Below are positions 16,509-25,694 of a DNA stretch of 64,000 nt, in pieces (the first letter of the stretch is position 1; each line of letters opens with the position of its first letter). The position numbers and the translations under genes are program-made. This DNA is from JAVKBW01 sp040222995. Lineage in GTDB: Bacteria > Pseudomonadota > Alphaproteobacteria > UBA8366 > Aestuariispiraceae. The notes beneath the pieces are model-generated. The model was given only the letters and a program-made list of their open reading frames with translations, did not search any database and had not been told where the DNA came from. The stretch covers positions 248,001-312,000 of the forward strand of contig JAVKBW010000019.1 in NCBI GenBank assembly GCA_040222995.1, written 5' to 3'.

Positions 16509-18584
16509 ATGATCTGGCTCATCATCGCGTGTGGCGTCTTAGCAGTCCTGTATGGGCTGGTTACATCGCGCAGTATTTTGAACGCATCTGCCGGTACCGA
16601 GCGGATGCAAACGATCGCCGCCGCCATTCAGGAGGGCGCATCGGCCTATCTGAACCGGCAGTACACGACCATCGGCATCGTCGGTGTTGTCGTTGCCATT
16701 ATTCTTGGCCTTACACTCGGCATTACAACGGCGGTCGGCTTCCTCATCGGTGCGATTCTGTCCGGCATGGCCGGCTATGTCGGGATGCTGGTTTCGGTTC
16801 GCGCCAACGTGCGGACCGCCGAAGCGGCCCGCAAAAGCCTGGCGGCGGGACTGGACATTTCGTTCAAGTCCGGCGCGGTGACGGGCATGCTGGTCGCCGG
16901 TCTGGCGCTTCTGTCGATCTCCGTCTATTACGCGATCCTGGACAGTATGGGCGCAACCGGCCGCGACATGATCGACCCGCTGGTCGGGCTGGCCTTCGGC
17001 GCCTCGCTGATCTCCATCTTTGCCCGTCTCGGCGGTGGTATCTTCACCAAGGGCGCCGATGTCGGGGCCGACCTGGTCGGCAAGGTCGAAGCCGGTATTC
17101 CGGAAGATGACCCCCGCAACCCCGCCGTGATCGCCGACAATGTCGGCGACAATGTCGGCGACTGCGCCGGCATGGCGGCAGACCTTTTCGAAACCTATGT
17201 CGTGACCCTCGGTGCGACCATGGTTCTGGCGTTGATCTATCTGTCGAACGACCCGAACCTGGAACGCATGCTGATGTATCCGATGGCGATTGGCGGCATT
17301 TGCCTCGTCGCGTCAATCGTCGCCACCTATTTCGTGCGTCTCGGCGGCGGCACCAACATCATGGGCGCGCTGTACAAGGGCTTCTTCGGCAGTGCGATCA
17401 TTTCAGCCATCGCCCTTTGGCCGATCACATCCTATGTGGTCGGGATGGATACGGAATTCGTCGTTGACGGCACGACCTTCAATGGCGGCAACCTGTTCTG
17501 GTGCGGGGTTACAGGTCTTGTCCTGACGGCGCTGATCGTATGGGTGACGGAATACTATACCGGTACCAACTACCGCCCGGTCCGTTCGGTCGCTGCGGCA
17601 TCCGAAACCGGTCACGGCACGAACGTGATCCAGGGTCTCGCGGTTTCCATGGAAGCCACGGCGATCCCTGCGATCCTGATCTGTGCGGCGATCATCGTGA
17701 CCTACCTTCTGGCCGGTCTTTTCGGTATCGCCATCGCGGTAACCACGATGCTGGCGCTGGCCGGTATGGTTGTCGCGCTCGACGCCTACGGCCCGGTAAC
17801 GGACAATGCCGGCGGTATCGCTGAAATGGCCGAAATGGACGAAGACGTCCGCAAGACCACGGATGCGCTGGATGCGGTCGGCAACACGACCAAAGCCGTC
17901 ACCAAGGGCTATGCGATCGGTTCCGCCGGTCTCGGCGCGCTGGTGCTGTTCGCGGCCTACAACGCCGATCTGAAGACGTTCTTCGCGCATATCCCGGTCG
18001 ATTTCTCGCTGACCAACCCGTATGTGGTTGTCGGCCTGTTTATCGGCGGTCTGCTGCCGTATCTGTTCGGTGCGATGAGCATGACGGCGGTTGGCCGTGC
18101 CGGTGGCGCGGTGGTTGTTGAAGTGCGGCGCCAGTTCAAGGAGAACCCGGGCATCATGGACGGCACATCCAAGCCGGAATACGGCCGGTGTGTTGACATG
18201 CTGACCAAGCGGGCGATCAAGGAAATGATCGTGCCGTCGCTTCTCCCGGTATTGTCGCCCATCGTTGTATATTTTGTCATTACGGCAATTGCCGGTCAGG
18301 CAGCCGGTTTCGCGTCGCTTGGCGCACTGCTGCTGGGCGTGATCGTGACCGGCTTGTTCGTCGCGATTTCGATGACCGCCGGTGGCGGTGCCTGGGACAA
18401 CGCCAAGAAGTACATCGAAGACGGTAACCACGGCGGCAAGGGCTCGGAAGCCCACAAGGCCGCGGTGACAGGCGACACGGTCGGCGATCCGTACAAGGAT
18501 ACGGCGGGTCCTGCAGTCAACCCGATGATCAAGATCACCAATATTGTGGCGATCCTGCTTCTGGCGGTGCTCGCGCACGGCTAG
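16509..18584 (+). CDS. hppA: K+-independent proton-translocating pyrophosphatase
   Basis: 691 aa, about 16 membrane helices. It couples PPi hydrolysis to H+ pumping across the inner membrane. The substrate motif GADVGADLVGKVEAGIPEDDPRNPAVIADNVGDNVGDCAGM is intact, as is the second acidic motif DNAGGIAEMAEM. In GNTTKAVTKGYAIGSA a lysine is at the position where K+-dependent enzymes have alanine, and this substitution is the known marker of K+ independence. The frame is open far upstream, but the ATG at 16509 gives the canonical N-terminus MIWLIIACGVLAVLYG. Flanked by terminators on both sides, so monocistronic. Confidence 0.95.
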   Translation: MIWLIIACGVLAVLYGLVTSRSILNASAGTERMQTIAAAIQEGASAYLNRQYTTIGIVGVVVAIILGLTLGITTAVGFLIGAILSGMAGYVGMLVSVRANVRTAEAARKSLAAGLDISFKSGAVTGMLVAGLALLSISVYYAILDSMGATGRDMIDPLVGLAFGASLISIFARLGGGIFTKGADVGADLVGKVEAGIPEDDPRNPAVIADNVGDNVGDCAGMAADLFETYVVTLGATMVLALIYLSNDPNLERMLMYPMAIGGICLVASIVATYFVRLGGGTNIMGALYKGFFGSAIISAIALWPITSYVVGMDTEFVVDGTTFNGGNLFWCGVTGLVLTALIVWVTEYYTGTNYRPVRSVAAASETGHGTNVIQGLAVSMEATAIPAILICAAIIVTYLLAGLFGIAIAVTTMLALAGMVVALDAYGPVTDNAGGIAEMAEMDEDVRKTTDALDAVGNTTKAVTKGYAIGSAGLGALVLFAAYNADLKTFFAHIPVDFSLTNPYVVVGLFIGGLLPYLFGAMSMTAVGRAGGAVVVEVRRQFKENPGIMDGTSKPEYGRCVDMLTKRAIKEMIVPSLLPVLSPIVVYFVITAIAGQAAGFASLGALLLGVIVTGLFVAISMTAGGGAWDNAKKYIEDGNHGGKGSEAHKAAVTGDTVGDPYKDTAGPAVNPMIKITNIVAILLLAVLAHG

Positions 18585-18609
18585 TAACCGGCGCCAATTC
18601 GGTACCAGC

Positions 18610-18642
18610 AAAACCCCGGCGCTGTGGCGTCGGGGTTTTCTT
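18610..18642 (+). terminator. Rho-independent terminator after hppA
   Basis: Stem AAAACCCCG / CGGGGTTTT continued inside by GCGC/GCGT, 4-nt loop, T-rich tail, 25 bp after the hppA stop. Confidence 0.88.
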
Positions 18643-18925
18643 TATGCTGTATTGCCCGCAAACGGGGTGTCTGCATGATCCGGACGCGGATAGAAATTAA
18701 CGTTTAGGCAATGTGTTTCTGCTATTCTGATCAACGGCATTGGCGAACAGGGGCTGATGAAGGCTTTGAACCGACGCCCTGTTGCCGCGAAAGCCTTGTA
18801 GCGAAAGTGTGTGCGGTTCGATGAAAATCGCCTTCTGACCATTCGGTCAGGCAACCGGACGCCTGTATGGCTCAATTTGCTGCACTCGATCCTGGTTTGT
18901 GAAGGATCGATGGAAAGAAACGGAT
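18643..18925. other. Intergenic region upstream of the histidine kinase
   Basis: Together with the preceding terminator this makes a 341-bp gap between hppA and the kinase. It presumably carries the kinase promoter. I see no convincing gene, RNA or repeat in it. Confidence 0.5.
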
Positions 18926-20398
18926 ATGACTATGCCGGGTCTCTACCTGGACATTGCAACGGTTGTCGTACTCGCCGGTCTGCTGGTCATGCTTATCCGA
19001 ACCGAACGGGTACATGAAGTCGAAAATAGGATTGGCTGGAAGCTGACTGTTGCAGGGGTCTGCCTGTTGCTGCTCGGGAAACTGGCCGCCGTCGCTCATG
19101 CGGTTGATGTCATCGATGGCAGCCAGAATACGGGGGCCATCGATATCGTACTGATACTTGAAGACGTCGTCGGGTATCTCGGTGGCCTTCTTGCCGTTTC
19201 CGCCGGGATGTTTTTCTGGTTGCGTGAAGAGGCCCATACCCGGGATGCCTTCAGCCGAGAACTGGAAGACAGCCTTTTCTGGCTGAAGGAGGCACAGCGG
19301 ATCGGCAAGGTCGGCCATTGGGTATGGGATGAAAGCCAGGATATCGATGTAGCAAATTCGGAACTGACAAAGCAGTTATGGGGGCTGCACAGCGGTTCGA
19401 GGAAACTTACCTACAAGGACTTTCTGAACAGGGTTCACCCGGATGACCGGGACCGTGTCAATGAGTACATACAAAACCCGCCGAAAGAGTTAACTCGGTA
19501 TGAATGCACCTATCGGGTTGTTCTTCCTGACGGTGAAATCCGCCATCTGCAGGAATACAGTGAACCTGTCTACAACAAGGATGGCGAACTGGTCCGAACG
19601 GTCGGGCTGGTGCATGACATTACCCAGACGAAACAGATCGAAGAAAGGTTAAGGGCAGCGCAGCGTCAGGCCGAATACGCCAATGAATCCAAATCAAGGT
19701 TTCTGGCGTCGATGAGCCACGAGCTTCGCACGCCGCTGAATGCAATCATCGGGTTTTCCGACATCATCGCCAACCAGCACTTCGATGCGGACTCGACTCG
19801 GTATCAGGACTACGGAAAGATCATCCATACCAGTGGCGAGCTTCTTCTTTCCCTTGTTAACGACATTCTCGATCTGTCTTCCATCGAAGCCGGCGGCCGG
19901 TCGATGGATATGCAGCACTTGAACGTTCAGAGCGTCGTCACCGAATGTATTGAGATCGTATCGCCGAAGGCGAAGCTTAACGAGGTGACGCTCGTCAGCG
20001 ACATTGCGGACGGTCTACCGCCTCTGGTGGCGGATGAACGGTCGTTCATGCAGATTCTGATGAACCTGCTTTACAATGCCATCAAGTTTACGCCGGCGCA
20101 CAAGTCGGTTCATGTCGACCTGACCGTTTCGGATGGCCGGCACAGGCTGATCGTCCGGGACGAGGGGGTCGGCATACCCGCCAACAGACTGGCGATCATC
20201 ATGGAGCCGTTTGTGACGACGCAGATAGATTCTCATCTGGCGAAAGAAGGAATCGGGCTCGGGCTTGCCATCGTGAAGTCGCTCGTCGAACTTCATAACG
20301 GTGAAATCGAGATTCAGAGCACTGTCGATGTCGGTACCACGGTGACGGTTAGTTTTCCGTCAACCCAGCCCGCAACGGCTGAATCTGATAAAGCCTGA
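18926..20398 (+). CDS. Membrane-bound PAS-domain sensor histidine kinase
   Basis: 490 aa. Three N-terminal hydrophobic segments (about residues 5-25, 40-60, 75-98), a PAS domain of the PAS-3 type (about 115-225, with the FLNRVHPDDRDRV and YRVVLPDGEIRHLQEYSEPV pattern), then the HisKA dimerisation helix with H-box SMSHELRTPLNAIIGFS and an HATPase domain with N-box MNLLYNAIKFTP, G1 RDEGVGIP and G2 GIGLGLAIVKSLVELHNG. All catalytic boxes are intact. No response regulator gene is adjacent, so it is an orphan kinase. Start 18926 is preceded by GGAAAG at proper spacing. Confidence 0.88.
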   Translation: MTMPGLYLDIATVVVLAGLLVMLIRTERVHEVENRIGWKLTVAGVCLLLLGKLAAVAHAVDVIDGSQNTGAIDIVLILEDVVGYLGGLLAVSAGMFFWLREEAHTRDAFSRELEDSLFWLKEAQRIGKVGHWVWDESQDIDVANSELTKQLWGLHSGSRKLTYKDFLNRVHPDDRDRVNEYIQNPPKELTRYECTYRVVLPDGEIRHLQEYSEPVYNKDGELVRTVGLVHDITQTKQIEERLRAAQRQAEYANESKSRFLASMSHELRTPLNAIIGFSDIIANQHFDADSTRYQDYGKIIHTSGELLLSLVNDILDLSSIEAGGRSMDMQHLNVQSVVTECIEIVSPKAKLNEVTLVSDIADGLPPLVADERSFMQILMNLLYNAIKFTPAHKSVHVDLTVSDGRHRLIVRDEGVGIPANRLAIIMEPFVTTQIDSHLAKEGIGLGLAIVKSLVELHNGEIEIQSTVDVGTTVTVSFPSTQPATAESDKA

Positions 20399-20402
20399 AC
20401 GT

Positions 20403-21020
20403 TCAGACGTTCTTTGGCTGGAACATCAGCTTGATGTAGCTGCGCAGTAGCAGAATTTGCCGCGGCAGGATCGGCGGCTCGCCCAGCGCCTTCGCCGTGA
20501 CGATGCCGCCTTCGATGATTGTCGTGATCATATCCGCGAGGTCTTGCGTATCCTGTGGCTCTGCCGGTTCATACTTTTCCTCGATATCGTCAAACATGCC
20601 GCGAAACCGCGCCCGCCATTCCAGAACGGCTTCCCGGTTCAGGGTGATTACCTCGCGGTCGAATAGCCGTTCCTGATAGCATACCGTGGCAACAAGGCAG
20701 CCTGGATGGCCGCCTTCTATATCGTCCAGCAGTTCGGCCAGAAGCTTCAGCCCGATCAACATACGCTGCAAAGGGTCGTCAGACAGTTCCGCAGCCCGGT
20801 CGAAGATATTGTCGAATATGGCCCGGTCGTTATCGATGTACCGCTGAATAAGCGCGAGGGCGAGCTGGTTCTTGTCCCGGAAATGATACAGGAACCCGCT
20901 CTTGGTCAGATTGGCCTCGGCGACCAGTTCGTCGATCGATGTGCCGCCGAACCCTTTTTGTAGAACGGCTGCCTCTGCAATTTCCAGAATCTGCTGCCGG
21001 GTGCGTTCGCCCTTGCGCAT
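20403..21020 (-). CDS. TetR-family transcriptional regulator
   Basis: 205 aa. The N-terminal helix-turn-helix is canonical: RTRQQILEIAEAAVLQKGFGGTSIDELVAEANLTKSGFLYHFRDKNQLALALIQRY. The C-terminal ligand domain is of the TetR type found with a HPGCLVATVCYQERLFD segment, seen in AcrR/NemR-like regulators of stress or solvent response. It is convergent with the histidine kinase (4-bp gap between stops) and divergent from the TPR gene, whose promoter region carries an inverted repeat that may be its operator. Confidence 0.9.
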   Translation of the reverse strand: MRKGERTRQQILEIAEAAVLQKGFGGTSIDELVAEANLTKSGFLYHFRDKNQLALALIQRYIDNDRAIFDNIFDRAAELSDDPLQRMLIGLKLLAELLDDIEGGHPGCLVATVCYQERLFDREVITLNREAVLEWRARFRGMFDDIEEKYEPAEPQDTQDLADMITTIIEGGIVTAKALGEPPILPRQILLLRSYIKLMFQPKNV

Positions 21021-21328
21021 GACTGATCTCCAAAAACCGGACTCGTGGTATAGTTTTGCCTTGGGCTAGAAGACAAACTTACCGTTTAAGTCACTGAAAG
21101 AGTCTTAACCAATTGATATTAAATAAAATATCAAAACATAGAAAACTTTACCACAAGTCGCCTAGGCGTCTGACGCCAAAATTGCGATGTTCCCGACACC
21201 GTTGGAACACGCATCATCTATTGCGAAAACAGCGCCGATATAACCCGTATCACGCTTTTTCCGCAATCCTGGATGTAACGTTTCGAATGGTCGTCTAAAA
21301 CAACTGTATGACCGAAAAGGACATGACC
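21021..21328. other. AT-rich divergent spacer between the TetR and TPR genes
   Basis: 308 bp without a gene. It contains an 8-bp inverted repeat (TTGATATT / AATATCAA, spacer 6, positions 21113-21134) and is richer in A/T than its surroundings. It presumably holds both divergent promoters. Confidence 0.5.
21113..21134. promoter_or_regulatory. Inverted repeat, candidate TetR operator
   Basis: Perfect 8-bp arms TTGATATT and AATATCAA separated by 6 nt, 93 bp upstream of the tetR start and 195 bp upstream of the TPR gene. Its position between divergent genes suggests a TetR-dimer site; this is inference. Confidence 0.35.
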
Positions 21329-22669
21329 ATGTTAACTGATTGTCAGGGTAATCCTGTAGCGGGCGCTACGCCCGAAAGTCTGGCGCACTACGAGAATGCC
21401 GTGCGCGCCTTCAATATCTACCGGGGCGACCCGGTCGCCTTTGTTGATCAGGCGATTGAAGCCTCGCCCGAATTCGCGATGGCCAAAGTGCTGAAAGCCT
21501 ATCTGTTCGCCTTGTCGACAGAGCCGGAAGCAACGGCGGCAGCCGCTTCGATTGTCGAGGCGCTGAAGGCCTCGACCCTCGATGATCGTTCAGCCTCCCA
21601 TGTCACGGCCCTGAACCATCTTCTGGCGGGCAACTGGACAAAGGCGGCGGTTCAGCTCGATCGTCACAGTATGCTGTATCCGCGCGATATCGTCGCCTTG
21701 CAGACCGGTGTGCTGATGGATTTCTTCCGCGCCAATGCCCGGGACATGCGGGATCGTATCCTTCGCGCTCTGCCGAACTGGAGCCCGGATATCCCCGGCT
21801 ATTCGATTGTCATCGGGCTGCTTTCCTTCGGGTACGAGGAAGCAAGCAACTATGCCCGCGCCGAAGACGCCGGCCGAAAGGCGCTGGATCTTGATCCGCT
21901 GGATTGCTGGGCGCATCACGCGGTTGCCCATGTCATGGAAATGCAAGGCAGGGCGCAGGACGGGGTCGGCTGGATGATCACCCGCGAGCCGCACTGGTCA
22001 GGCGATGACAACTTTTTCAAGGTTCACAACTGGTGGCACCGGGCAATCTTCCATCTCGATCTTGGCCAGTCAGATGAAGCGCTTTCGCTCTACGATACTG
22101 CAGTTCGGGACGGTAACAGCGAAGTTGCGGTGGATCTGGTCGATGCGTCGGCATTGCTGTGGCGGCTTGATATCTCCGGTCTCAATGTTGGAGACCGCTG
22201 GCTGGAACAGTCGGATGTCTGGGCACAGCACGCCGATGGCAAACTGTACCCGTTCAATGACTGGCATGCGGCCATGAGTCATCTCGGTGCGGGCCGGCAG
22301 GAGAGGGTCGAGCAAATCCTCAAGACCTACCGCAACACGGATGAAGCGGATTCGGAAGTCGCCGGTTGGTGCCGTACTATCGGTCAGCCGCTGATCGAAG
22401 GGTTCCAGGCGTTTTACAATGGCGACTATGCCAAAGCTGTCGAAACGTTGCATCCGGCACGGTTCATCGCCAATGCGTTCGGCGGATCGCACGCCCAGCG
22501 CGACGTAATCGACTGGACGTTGGTGGAAGCGGCTTTGCGCGCCGGTAACGCGCCGGTTGCTTCGGCGCTGGCGAACGAGCGGCTCGCCCACAAGCCGTTC
22601 AGCCCGGTGAACCAGGCGTTCCGCAACAGGGCGGGTAAGCTGAAACCGTCGCTGACGCAGGTCGCCTGA
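21329..22669 (+). CDS. TTC38-like tetratricopeptide-repeat protein
   Basis: 446 aa, helical repeats throughout, no signal peptide or membrane segment. Phrases such as HHAVAHVMEMQGRAQDGVGWMITREPHWSGDDNFFKVHNWWHRAIFHLDLGQSDEALSLYD are characteristic of the TTC38 (tetratricopeptide repeat protein 38) family found in bacteria and animals; biochemical function is unknown. The first ATG is 21308, but AAAAGGA sits 7 nt before the ATG at 21329, which I take as the start. A terminator follows. Divergent from the TetR gene, which may regulate it. Confidence 0.8.
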   Translation: MLTDCQGNPVAGATPESLAHYENAVRAFNIYRGDPVAFVDQAIEASPEFAMAKVLKAYLFALSTEPEATAAAASIVEALKASTLDDRSASHVTALNHLLAGNWTKAAVQLDRHSMLYPRDIVALQTGVLMDFFRANARDMRDRILRALPNWSPDIPGYSIVIGLLSFGYEEASNYARAEDAGRKALDLDPLDCWAHHAVAHVMEMQGRAQDGVGWMITREPHWSGDDNFFKVHNWWHRAIFHLDLGQSDEALSLYDTAVRDGNSEVAVDLVDASALLWRLDISGLNVGDRWLEQSDVWAQHADGKLYPFNDWHAAMSHLGAGRQERVEQILKTYRNTDEADSEVAGWCRTIGQPLIEGFQAFYNGDYAKAVETLHPARFIANAFGGSHAQRDVIDWTLVEAALRAGNAPVASALANERLAHKPFSPVNQAFRNRAGKLKPSLTQVA

Positions 22670-22680
22670 TCCAGCCACAC

Positions 22681-22713
22681 AGGAACCCCGGTGCACCGGC
22701 GCCGGGGTTTTCC
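22681..22713. terminator. Bidirectional terminator between TPR and dioxygenase genes
   Basis: AGGAACCCCGG and CCGGGGTTTTCCT form a long stem with T-rich flank on the plus strand; it lies between two convergent genes and overlaps the end of the minus-strand one. Confidence 0.85.
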
Positions 22714-23558
22714 TAACGTGGCGGTTCCGCTGCGAAAGTGGTGCGGTAGAGCAGGCGGTTGACGCCGTCATAGTCGTTTGTGGCGAAGTGCAGACACATC
22801 CGGTTGTCCCACACGGCAACATCGCCGTTGCGCCAGCGCAGCCGGCAACAGAAGTCGGGTCGGGTTGCGTATCTGTAGATCGCGTCGAGCAGGGGCCGGC
22901 TTTCTTCCTCGGTCATGCCGTCGAACCGGGTCGTGTAGATCGGATTGAGAAACAGCGCCTTTTGTCCGTTCAACGGATTGGTAACGACGGCGGGATGCAG
23001 GATTTCGCGGTCCGCGTTCGGGTTGCCGCGAGTCATTCTGATCGATGTGTTGGCGCGTTCATCTTCCGGCGGGGCGTGGGCAACTCCGTAGGGCTTGCCT
23101 GTGTGCACCGCCTTGCGACCGTCCACGATACGCTTCAGATTGGCGGGCAGGGCATCATACGCCGCCGCCTGGCTGGACCACACCGTATCGCCACCGACAT
23201 CTGGAACATCGACCGCATTCATAATCGAGCCTGCCGGCGGGTTCTCCAGAAAACTGAAATCGGAATGCCAGTCGCCGCCGAATACGCCGGTTTTTACTTC
23301 TTCTGCCAGCTTTCGGACGGCGATCACGTCCGGGTCATCATCCATCGGCACAACATATGGCAGCCGCATCAACGGTCCGAAGGTCAGCGTCAGCCGTTTC
23401 TGTTCTTCGATGGTTAAATACTGACCGCGGAACACGATCATGTGGTGGTCGGCGAGGGCGGTATTCAATGCGGCCGCGAGATTGGCCGCCACCGGCGTCT
23501 TGAGATCGACGCCGGAAACCTCGGCGCCCATAAATCCGGTCAGTTTGTGGATTTCCAT
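22713..23558 (-). CDS. TauD/TfdA-family Fe(II)/2-oxoglutarate dioxygenase
   Basis: 281 aa. Starts MEIHKLTGFMGAEVSGVDL, the usual TauD N-terminus. The iron triad is visible: His98 and Asp100 in GGDWHSDFSF and His257 in NRMCLHFATND; arginines in NRLLYRTTF would hold 2-oxoglutarate. Members hydroxylate taurine, 2,4-D, sulfonates, carnitine precursors and others; substrate is not predictable here. The frame is open 69 codons further upstream, but that stretch lies antisense-like across bamE, so the ATG at 23558 is correct. It is 13 bp downstream of bamE on the same strand, probably by chance rather than function. Confidence 0.88.
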   Translation of the reverse strand: MEIHKLTGFMGAEVSGVDLKTPVAANLAAALNTALADHHMIVFRGQYLTIEEQKRLTLTFGPLMRLPYVVPMDDDPDVIAVRKLAEEVKTGVFGGDWHSDFSFLENPPAGSIMNAVDVPDVGGDTVWSSQAAAYDALPANLKRIVDGRKAVHTGKPYGVAHAPPEDERANTSIRMTRGNPNADREILHPAVVTNPLNGQKALFLNPIYTTRFDGMTEEESRPLLDAIYRYATRPDFCCRLRWRNGDVAVWDNRMCLHFATNDYDGVNRLLYRTTFAAEPPR

Positions 23559-23571
23559 GCGGGTCGCCGCG

Positions 23572-24054
23572 CTAGTTGCCGAGCTTGCTGCCCTTGCCGA
23601 GGTTGCCGAATATCTGCTCGAAAAAGCCCAGTTTATTTCCGGCCGTTGGCGTTTCCCGGTCGGAATAGGCGATGTCTCGCGCATCTTCCTTGTCGTAGGT
23701 TTCCATATGCTGCAGCACGTCCTGGTCGTCGAAATACACGGCCAGAACCTGCTGTTCGATGACATCGGGTTCGAAGAACGCCCATTGTTCCGTTTTCCGG
23801 CTCATGTAGTACCAGACATTGGAATCGAAGGTGCCGAGAACGGAGGGGCTTCCCAGGATCTGCTGCACATCCGCCTTTCTGGCAACGCCAACCTGCAGTT
23901 TTTCCAGGTCAGCCTCGCGCGGCTCGTTGCCCCGTAATGCCGTTTTGGGCGTGCATCCGGCTACGGCCAGACCGATACAGAGACAGGTCAGTATTGCCAG
24001 CGCGCCGCGGCGACGGTATCCGTTTCCAGACAGCGTTTCGTTTCGATCAGTCAA
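23572..24054 (-). CDS. bamE: Outer membrane assembly lipoprotein BamE
   Basis: 160 aa. A lipoprotein signal with lipobox LAVAGC (Cys34) precedes the SmpA/OmlA domain: LEKLQVGVARKADVQQILGSPSVLGTFDSNVWYYMSRK. BamE is a small outer-membrane lipoprotein of the BAM complex that inserts beta-barrel proteins. The C-terminal tail after residue 120 is longer than in enterobacteria, as usual in alphaproteobacteria. Divergent from the bc1 chaperone gene, a conserved neighbourhood in this class. Confidence 0.92.
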   Translation of the reverse strand: MTDRNETLSGNGYRRRGALAILTCLCIGLAVAGCTPKTALRGNEPREADLEKLQVGVARKADVQQILGSPSVLGTFDSNVWYYMSRKTEQWAFFEPDVIEQQVLAVYFDDQDVLQHMETYDKEDARDIAYSDRETPTAGNKLGFFEQIFGNLGKGSKLGN

Positions 24055-24212
24055 ACCGGCTTCTTTCCAGGCTTTATACTGTCACGGATGCTTGAACTAA
24101 GGGCATCCCGGCGCAACATTGCGTATCCGTGCCGAGATATGGCATCGGGGTGTTTTGCTGTCAAACGCAAGCCGTTAAAGAATGCGGTCCAACAAACGGA
24201 AAGACCACGCCC

Positions 24213-24758
24213 ATGTTATCGATTTCCGGCCTTTTCGCGCGAAAAACGGACCGCAGGGCAGCGTGCGACCTGTACGAGCATATCCGCAGTCAATCGAGAT
24301 TACCGGTGTTCTATACGGATTTTTCCGTGTCCGATTCGCTGGATGGGCGATTCGACATTCTGGTGCTGCATCTGTTCCTTGTTCTGAACCGGTTCGAAGG
24401 CAAAGAGCGGGATCACCCGGCCCTGCGCTGCCTGACCGACCGCATGATCGACGATCTGGATGCGGCCTTGCGGGAAATGGGCGTGGGCGATCTGAGCGTG
24501 CCGAAGAAGATCAAGGCGCTCGCCAAGGCCGCTTTGGGGCGTCTGGAAGCATATCACGCCGCGTGTTCCGGTGGCGCGGCGCAGGACGCGTTCGAAAAGG
24601 CGCTGGCGCGTAACGTCTATCGGTCTGAAGAAACCGGCGCGCCCGCCGTCAGGGCGCTGGCGGGCTACGCGCAAACCGTTTCGGATGATTTGGCGGCGCA
24701 GCAGAAGGAAATGATACTGTCGGGGCGCGTCCGGTTTCCCGAACCGGCGGTAATATAG
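24213..24758 (+). CDS. Ubiquinol-cytochrome c chaperone (CBP3-like)
   Basis: 181 aa, soluble, helical. The segments VFYTDFSVSDSLDGRFDILVLHLFLVLNRF and LTDRMIDDLDAALREMGVGDLSVPKKIKALAKAALGRLEAY define the CBP3/UQCC1 family, which assists maturation of cytochrome b in complex III. The ATG at 24213 opens the conserved domain directly; the frame is open further upstream but without homology-like content. It starts the cluster with DUF177, rpmF, plsX and fabH (15-bp gap to the next gene). Confidence 0.9.
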   Translation: MLSISGLFARKTDRRAACDLYEHIRSQSRLPVFYTDFSVSDSLDGRFDILVLHLFLVLNRFEGKERDHPALRCLTDRMIDDLDAALREMGVGDLSVPKKIKALAKAALGRLEAYHAACSGGAAQDAFEKALARNVYRSEETGAPAVRALAGYAQTVSDDLAAQQKEMILSGRVRFPEPAVI

Positions 24759-24773
24759 GTAAGGGGATTTACG

Positions 24774-25316
24774 ATGTCAGCCAGCAAGGAAAACCCCACG
24801 CCGGAATTTTCACGCCGGGTTCAGGCAATCGATGTGCCGAGGCTGGGGCGTGACTACACGGTGACGGCGGAAGCAGCGGAACGGGAAAAACTGGCCAAAC
24901 GGTTCGATCTGATCGGGATAGACAGTCTGGTCGGCGACTATACCGTCAAATCCGTCGGCGCCGGGCCGCTGATTCGGGTGGAAGGCCGAATCCAAGCGTT
25001 TGTCACCCAGCGGTGTGTCACGTCGCTGCGGCCGGTACCGGCGACGATCGACGAGCGGATCGTTGCGGAATTCGGTCCCGAAGAAGCCGATCTTGATGTT
25101 GAACTGACTTTGGAAGACGAGGATCCGCCGGAAGCGTTCGATAATGGGGCGATCGATCTTGGCGAGCTGACGGCGCAACACCTGTCTTTGGCGCTCGATC
25201 CGTTCCCCCGGGCGGAGGATGCTGTAATCGATACCGAAGAGCTCGGCGAAGGCATCACCGTCGATGCGCCGAACAATCCGTTTGCGGCGCTGGCTGCGCT
25301 GAAGCGGCGCAAGTAG
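24774..25316 (+). CDS. DUF177 / YceD-family protein
   Basis: 180 aa. Ligand-like core GRIQAFVTQRCVTSLRPVPATIDERIVAEFGPEE and the C-terminal segment DLGELTAQHLSLALDPFPRAED are the DUF177 signature, ending NPFAALAALKRRK. The family almost always precedes rpmF, as here (93 bp), and has been linked in bacteria and plastids to 23S rRNA accumulation. In alphaproteobacteria it follows the bc1 chaperone gene. Confidence 0.92.
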   Translation: MSASKENPTPEFSRRVQAIDVPRLGRDYTVTAEAAEREKLAKRFDLIGIDSLVGDYTVKSVGAGPLIRVEGRIQAFVTQRCVTSLRPVPATIDERIVAEFGPEEADLDVELTLEDEDPPEAFDNGAIDLGELTAQHLSLALDPFPRAEDAVIDTEELGEGITVDAPNNPFAALAALKRRK

Positions 25317-25408
25317 AGAATATCTGGCGATAAGCTGTGCACAGCGCTTGCTCTTGCCCGGCATATTCGTTATGAAGCCGCTCGTTTTTAAGGAACCGGG
25401 TAAAGATA

Positions 25409-25591
25409 ATGGCTGTACCAAAGAGAAAAGTTAGTCGGTCGCGTCGCGATAACCGTCGGGCTCATGATGCGCTGATTGCGGTGTCTTCGGCCGAGTGCCC
25501 GAACTGTGGCGAGCTGAAGTTGCCGCATCATGTTTGCGCCTCCTGCGGTCACTATGACGGTCGTGAAGTCGTCGAAGCCGCCGGCGTCTGA
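25409..25591 (+). CDS. rpmF: Ribosomal protein bL32
   Basis: 60 aa, MAVPKRKVSRSRRDNRRAHDAL N-terminus and four zinc-ribbon cysteines (30, 33, 43, 46: CPNC and CASC), i.e. the zinc-binding form of L32. Lies between DUF177 and plsX as in most bacteria. Confidence 0.97.
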   Translation: MAVPKRKVSRSRRDNRRAHDALIAVSSAECPNCGELKLPHHVCASCGHYDGREVVEAAGV

Positions 25592-25694
25592 GCATTCGCA
25601 ATCCACGGGTAGATTTGACACGGCGGCGAAGCTGTTGCCTGATGCCGCATGATTCAGCGGGCGGCGCTGTGCCGCCGTTGATAGGGCGACTCAG

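Noticed and set aside
17403..18611. Minus-strand open frame opposite hppA
   Set aside because: Antisense of a well conserved membrane pyrophosphatase; product is low-complexity and charged.
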